Position numbers and translations under genes: made by a program. Shown here one piece after another: positions 60,501-64,000 of a stretch of 64,000 nucleotides of DNA; positions within the stretch are counted from its first letter, which is position 1; each line of letters opens with the position of its first letter. The DNA lies in contig CM026426.1 in NCBI GenBank assembly GCA_014871385.1, positions 34,563,020 through 34,627,019 of the forward strand, read 5' to 3'. The notes beneath the pieces are model-generated. The model did not search any database. It saw only the letters and a program-made list of their open reading frames with translations, and had not been told where the DNA came from. Origin of the DNA: Ceratodon purpureus (taxonomy: Eukaryota; Streptophyta; Bryopsida; Pseudoditrichales; Ditrichaceae).

Positions 60501-63500
60501 TGTACATTCTGTACAGAATGTGGGCGTTTGGGGAGGTGGAGGGAGGCCGCGAGGGCACATTGGAGTGGGATGCGACTGCCATGGCCGCGAAGGCAAGTGA
60601 GAGTGTAGACCCACATTCTGTACAGAATGTGGGGAAGACGCAGATGGGGGAGGTGGAGGGAGGCCGCGAGGGCACATTGGAGTGGGATGCGACTGCCATG
60701 GCCACGGAGGCAAGGGGGCGCGGGTTGTACATTCTGTACAGAATGCGGGGGTTTGGGGAGGTGGAGGGAGGCCGCGAGGGCACATTGGAGTGGGATGCGA
60801 CTGCCATGGCCGCGAAGGCAAGGAGGCGGGTGTTGTACATTCTGTACAGAATGTGGGCGTTTGGGGAGGTGGAGGGAGGCCGCGAGGGCACATTGGAGTG
60901 GGATGCGACAGCTATGGCGGGGAAGGCAAGTGGGAGTGTAGACCCACATTCTGTACAGAATGTGGGGAAGACGCAGATGGGGGAGGTGGAGGGAGGCCGC
61001 GAGGGCACATTGGAGTGGGATGCGACTGCCATGGCCACGGAGGCAAGGGGGCGCGGGTTGTACATTCTGTACAGAATGTGGGCGTTTGGGGAGGTGGAGG
61101 GAGGCCGCGAGGGCACATTGGAGTGGGATGCGACTGCCATGGCCGCGAAGGCAAGGGGGCGGGGGATGTACATTCGGTACAGCATGTGGGGATTTGGGGA
61201 GGTGGGGGGAGGCCGCGAGGGCACATTGGAGTGGGATGCGACTGCCATGGCCGCGAAGGCAAGGGGGCGGGGGATGTACATTCGGTACAGCATGTGGGGA
61301 TTTGGGGAGGTGGGGGGAGGCCGCGAGGGCACATTGGAGTGGGATGCGACAGCCATGGCCACGGAGGCAAGGGGGAGTAAAGACCCACATTCTGTACAGA
61401 ATGTGGGGAATACAAATATGGGGGAGGTGGAGGGAGGCCGCGAGGGCACATTGGAGTGGGATGCGACTGCCATGGCCATAAGGGGAGGGGGGAGTTCTAT
61501 GTACATTCTGTACAGAATGTGGGGGTTTGGGGAGATGGGGGAAGGCCGCGAGGGCACTCTAAAGTGGGATGCGCCTTTCATTGCAATGAAGGGATGGGGG
61601 AAGTGGATGTACATTATGTACATGATGTCGGGATTTGGGGAGGTGGGAGGTGGCCGCGAGGGCACATTGGAGTGGGATGCGACTGCCATGGCCATTAATG
61701 CAAGGGGCCGGGGGGTGATAATTTTGCATAAAATGTGGGGGTTTGGGATGGGGAATAGAGAAGTTTCCCACCTCATGACGAATTCTTTTTTTTGGATTGC
61801 TACTTATTTTTTTTTTAAGCTTATAAGTGGTTTGCTGTTTGTAATATAGGAGTTCACAGATCAACTCACAGCGACTGAAGGTGATGGTCCAACTCCTGCA
61901 GAAACTGAGGTAATTTAATCATTTTTGCTTTTGTAATCAACATTGCATTCTTCTTAAATCTTTCTTAAGTAGTTTTGAAAACTAAAATGGTAAATTGACA
62001 TTGTCTTTGTCTCTATGCTTGCAGGTATTCTCAGATGCACCCTTGTCCATCAGTTCCCCTATCTCAGTGATCAATGTTTCCGACCTCTCGGATTCATTTG
62101 ATCAGCCCCATTTATGTAGGTGTGATTTAGGAAGCCCTGTAGATGTAGGTAGTGGACCTCTCGAGGTCCACTCCCCTCAGTACATGCCTACGTCTCCTGT
62201 CTATGAGCCTACATCCCCAGGCTACATGCCTACTTCTCCACGGCTTGGTACCCCGCCGATGTCTCCACCTTCTCCTTCCTCGCCTATTAGAGTGAGGAGG
62301 CCAGCCCATGTTGTCTTCGCCCTTCCGGCGATACTACCATGCCCTGTCCAACAGACCAGGCGTTTTTGGAGGAGGCGCCGTCATTGGAACTGTAGACAGG
62401 CTAGGGAGTATTATAGCCGTGCTCCACGTACATAGTGGCCTATGTACTACTTCCTATTGTTTGGGTTTAGAGTTGGTTTTGCAAATGAGATGTATCAGTT
62501 CTGAAAGCTATTGGTTTATTCATCTTCGTAATTGTTTTACTTATTCTCATCCTTGTCTTCGGATCAAATTTGAAAATACATGACTTTTGGCAGGTAACTC
62601 AGACACAGGATATGTTGCCAGCGCCATCATGTCCTCCTGATTTGACGAATGTAGTGGACAGTGAATTGGGACATCGGGTACAACACAAAGTGGACTCCAT
62701 AAGCGTCATCAATAAGCTCCGAATACTTCCAAAGTCGAAGTCGCGTATACTAGTTCCCCTTTGCAGAATGATCTCTATGGCAAGAGTGAGACCTGTAGGA
62801 GAAATGGGAGTTCAGCATTTGGAGCGCGAGTTTGTCAAAGGATATAGAGATGGAGACCGAGTCATGTACATTTCCATCTACGACCATGAAGAGAAGACAT
62901 CCGACGTCACAGAGGAGACCAAGGCTGAGTGGAGCCCTTGTTGGCAAAAAGCGAATGATGCTTTCGAAGATGAGCTCTTGGCCGACTCGGATTGGAAGCA
63001 GTTTTCTGGGAAGATGTTCTATGTCTGGGAAGGTAACCATCGCCTTGCGGCATGGTACAGACATATCAACAAACATCACAGCGAAGATCCAGCATGGCAC
63101 ATTTCTGTGCATTGCATTGTTCTTGATCCCCGCGGTCATGTGGGAAATCTTCTACATGCCATCCACGACATAAACTGGTGAGGATTGAAACCCCTTATTT
63201 TGTCCATTCCTCTTGCACGCAGGTTGAACTCGATCTTTATGCATTGTACTAACCATCGTCTATTCGTACAGATCTACAGAAAATGATCATGTGAAGAGTA
63301 ATATTCCGGCAAAACTTTATCGAATTCGCTCATTCGGTGTGATGAAATTGGAGGAGTTCAAGGATCTCCTCACACCAGCGGAGTATCATATATGTTTGAA
63401 CCACAAACCGTCCAATCCATCCTGGTTTACATTGCCAACCAAAGTCTTCATCGCGTTTCTTTATCGTGTAAGCACTTCTTTCTCCCCTCATCAAACTTCC

Positions 63501-64000
63501 ATATCGACAAAGGATTTTTGTTTGTTTGTAAACTTACCATTTCTTAAATCTGTTTTCCAGAGAGAAATCACGGCTGCTTCTGACGAAGCTGCCCGAGTCT
63601 ACAAGACAAAAACAGCAATTGAAGACCAAACCGCGACTGGTGTTTGGGATGCCATGACTGCAGCAATAAACAACATGGTCGAATCCATTAAGAGGAAGGA
63701 CTTCACTAAGTACTTGGCAATTGCAAATCCCAAGAACGGTGACGACTTCCTCAATGAAGTGAGACCCTGACCCTGGTTCACTTCAGTATTTCGTTTGACT
63801 ACATCAGATTTGTGATCATATTTTTTAAAACTCCTCTACTTGTTGCAGATTAATCGGCATTTTAGTGAGAACAATAAACCCGAGATGACCCTCGATAAGC
63901 TTCAGAAGATTGTTCCAGCGGCCGTTGAGGCCAAATACAAGGCTCGTTGGTTGAGGTGGTGGAACTCATCTCTGAGTTCCCGAATGTCCTACAGATTTCT
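57567..64000 (+). CDS. Gene C: multi-exon protein with CTD-like heptads and a ParB/sulfiredoxin-like motif, truncated by the window edge
   Basis: Exon model: about 57,567-58,073; 58,310-58,759; 61,850-61,909; 62,025 to about 62,291; 62,594-63,178; 63,272-63,467; 63,561-63,758; 63,849 onward. Most junctions are phase 0. The N-terminal half is charged and disordered (RRARKRRETRRK; RGRGRGTRGRKR). Exon 4 encodes three heptads YMPTSPV YEPTSPG YMPTSPR. Exon 5 carries GEMGVQHLEREFVKGYRDGD and FYVWEGNHRLAAWYRHI; the EGNHR-x-AA pattern is like the nucleotide-binding motif of the ParB/sulfiredoxin fold, with an upstream helix as expected. Exons 6-8 encode LYRIRSFGVMKLEEFKDLLT and further helices. Odd points: the natural 5/6 junction (TG+A) creates TGA, suggesting damage or an unusual splice; the exon 4 donor is chosen between a GTGAGG site at 62,292 and reading on to a stop at 62,435. 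Function unknown; a family of transposon-linked plant proteins is possible. Confidence 0.55.
58991..61744 (+). repeat. 25-unit minisatellite with a palindromic core, in an intron of gene C
   Basis: Nineteen 108-bp units and six 117-bp units in direct order, filling most of the 3,090-bp interval between the exon ending 58,759 (donor GTAAGG) and the exon starting 61,850. Nearly every unit contains the palindrome ACATTCTGTACAGAATGT or its 16-bp core, with a second GTAC 11 bp before the central one. In the 117-bp units (second, sixth, 12th, 15th, 18th and 22nd) it grows to a perfect 24-bp palindrome with half-site CCCACATTCTGT. Units 10-18 form a higher-order array of three 333-bp trimers (59,981-60,979). 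Units are GC-rich and free of stops, so long frames exist on both strands; the one on the plus strand reads through from the upstream exon. Confidence 0.95.

Noticed and set aside
58991-61744. CRISPR-like array
   Set aside because: Units are contiguous and nearly identical throughout with no unique spacers, and the genomic context is eukaryotic.
58882-61776. Very long minus-strand frames (964, 809 and 416 codons) over the minisatellite
   Set aside because: They arise because the 108/117-bp units lack stop codons in nearly every frame. No start, splice or composition evidence supports them.
1-64000. tRNA or rRNA genes
   Set aside because: I looked for T-loop-like GTTCGA contexts and rRNA-like blocks and found only occurrences within coding or unrelated sequence. 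A covariance-model scan would be decisive.

Overview
The window looks like nuclear DNA of a plant. Genes are split by short GT-AG introns, and there is a SUVR-type SET domain, a Mutator-like transposase with a SWIM finger, a Ty3/gypsy retrotransposon and a complete piggyBac element. One host-type gene, a WW-domain protein resembling the N-terminus of Cep164, suggests a lineage that makes ciliated cells (a bryophyte, lycophyte, fern or charophyte alga). That is an inference, not proof. Nearly everything else is mobile or decayed.

Layout. 1-5.3 kb holds gene A, a decayed member of a coiled-coil/zinc-finger protein family. 5.3-8.5 kb is AT-rich and without genes. 8.5-13.0 kb holds gene B, a longer relative of gene A with acidic 46-residue repeats and nuclear-localisation-like clusters, followed by a SUVR-like SET domain. 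13,261-19,396 is a complete piggyBac element with TTAA target duplications and 14-bp inverted repeats; it carries an intact transposase, a second overlapping ORF and an internal tandem array. 19.4-28.7 kb holds old coding debris, a partial copy of one intron of gene B, and a spliced but broken DDE-type transposase (minus strand). About 29.2-37.8 kb is a decayed Ty3/gypsy element (minus strand) with a small MITE inserted in its reverse transcriptase.

38-46 kb is AT-rich and gene-poor, and is probably intron and flank of the WW gene, whose first three coding exons lie at 46,186-47,314 (minus). 48.7-50.3 kb is another decayed spliced coding remnant, 51.9-52.4 kb a small acidic ORF, and 52.9-56.7 kb a broken MULE transposase (minus). 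From 57.6 kb to the right edge runs gene C (plus). It has a disordered N-terminus, three heptads like those of the RNA polymerase II CTD, and a domain with a ParB/sulfiredoxin-like motif. One of its introns is filled by a 25-unit minisatellite built around a perfect palindrome.

Two threads tie the window together. First, the introns and flanks of genes A, B, C and the 25-28 kb transposase are dense in the tetranucleotide GTAC, which is sparse in the AT-rich parts. Second, most mobile-type genes carry isolated in-frame stops and single frameshifts in otherwise well-preserved reading frames. Several of these are consistent with C-to-T or G-to-A changes, suggesting recent activity followed by mutation of methylated DNA. 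The piggyBac transposase ORF is the clear exception and is intact.
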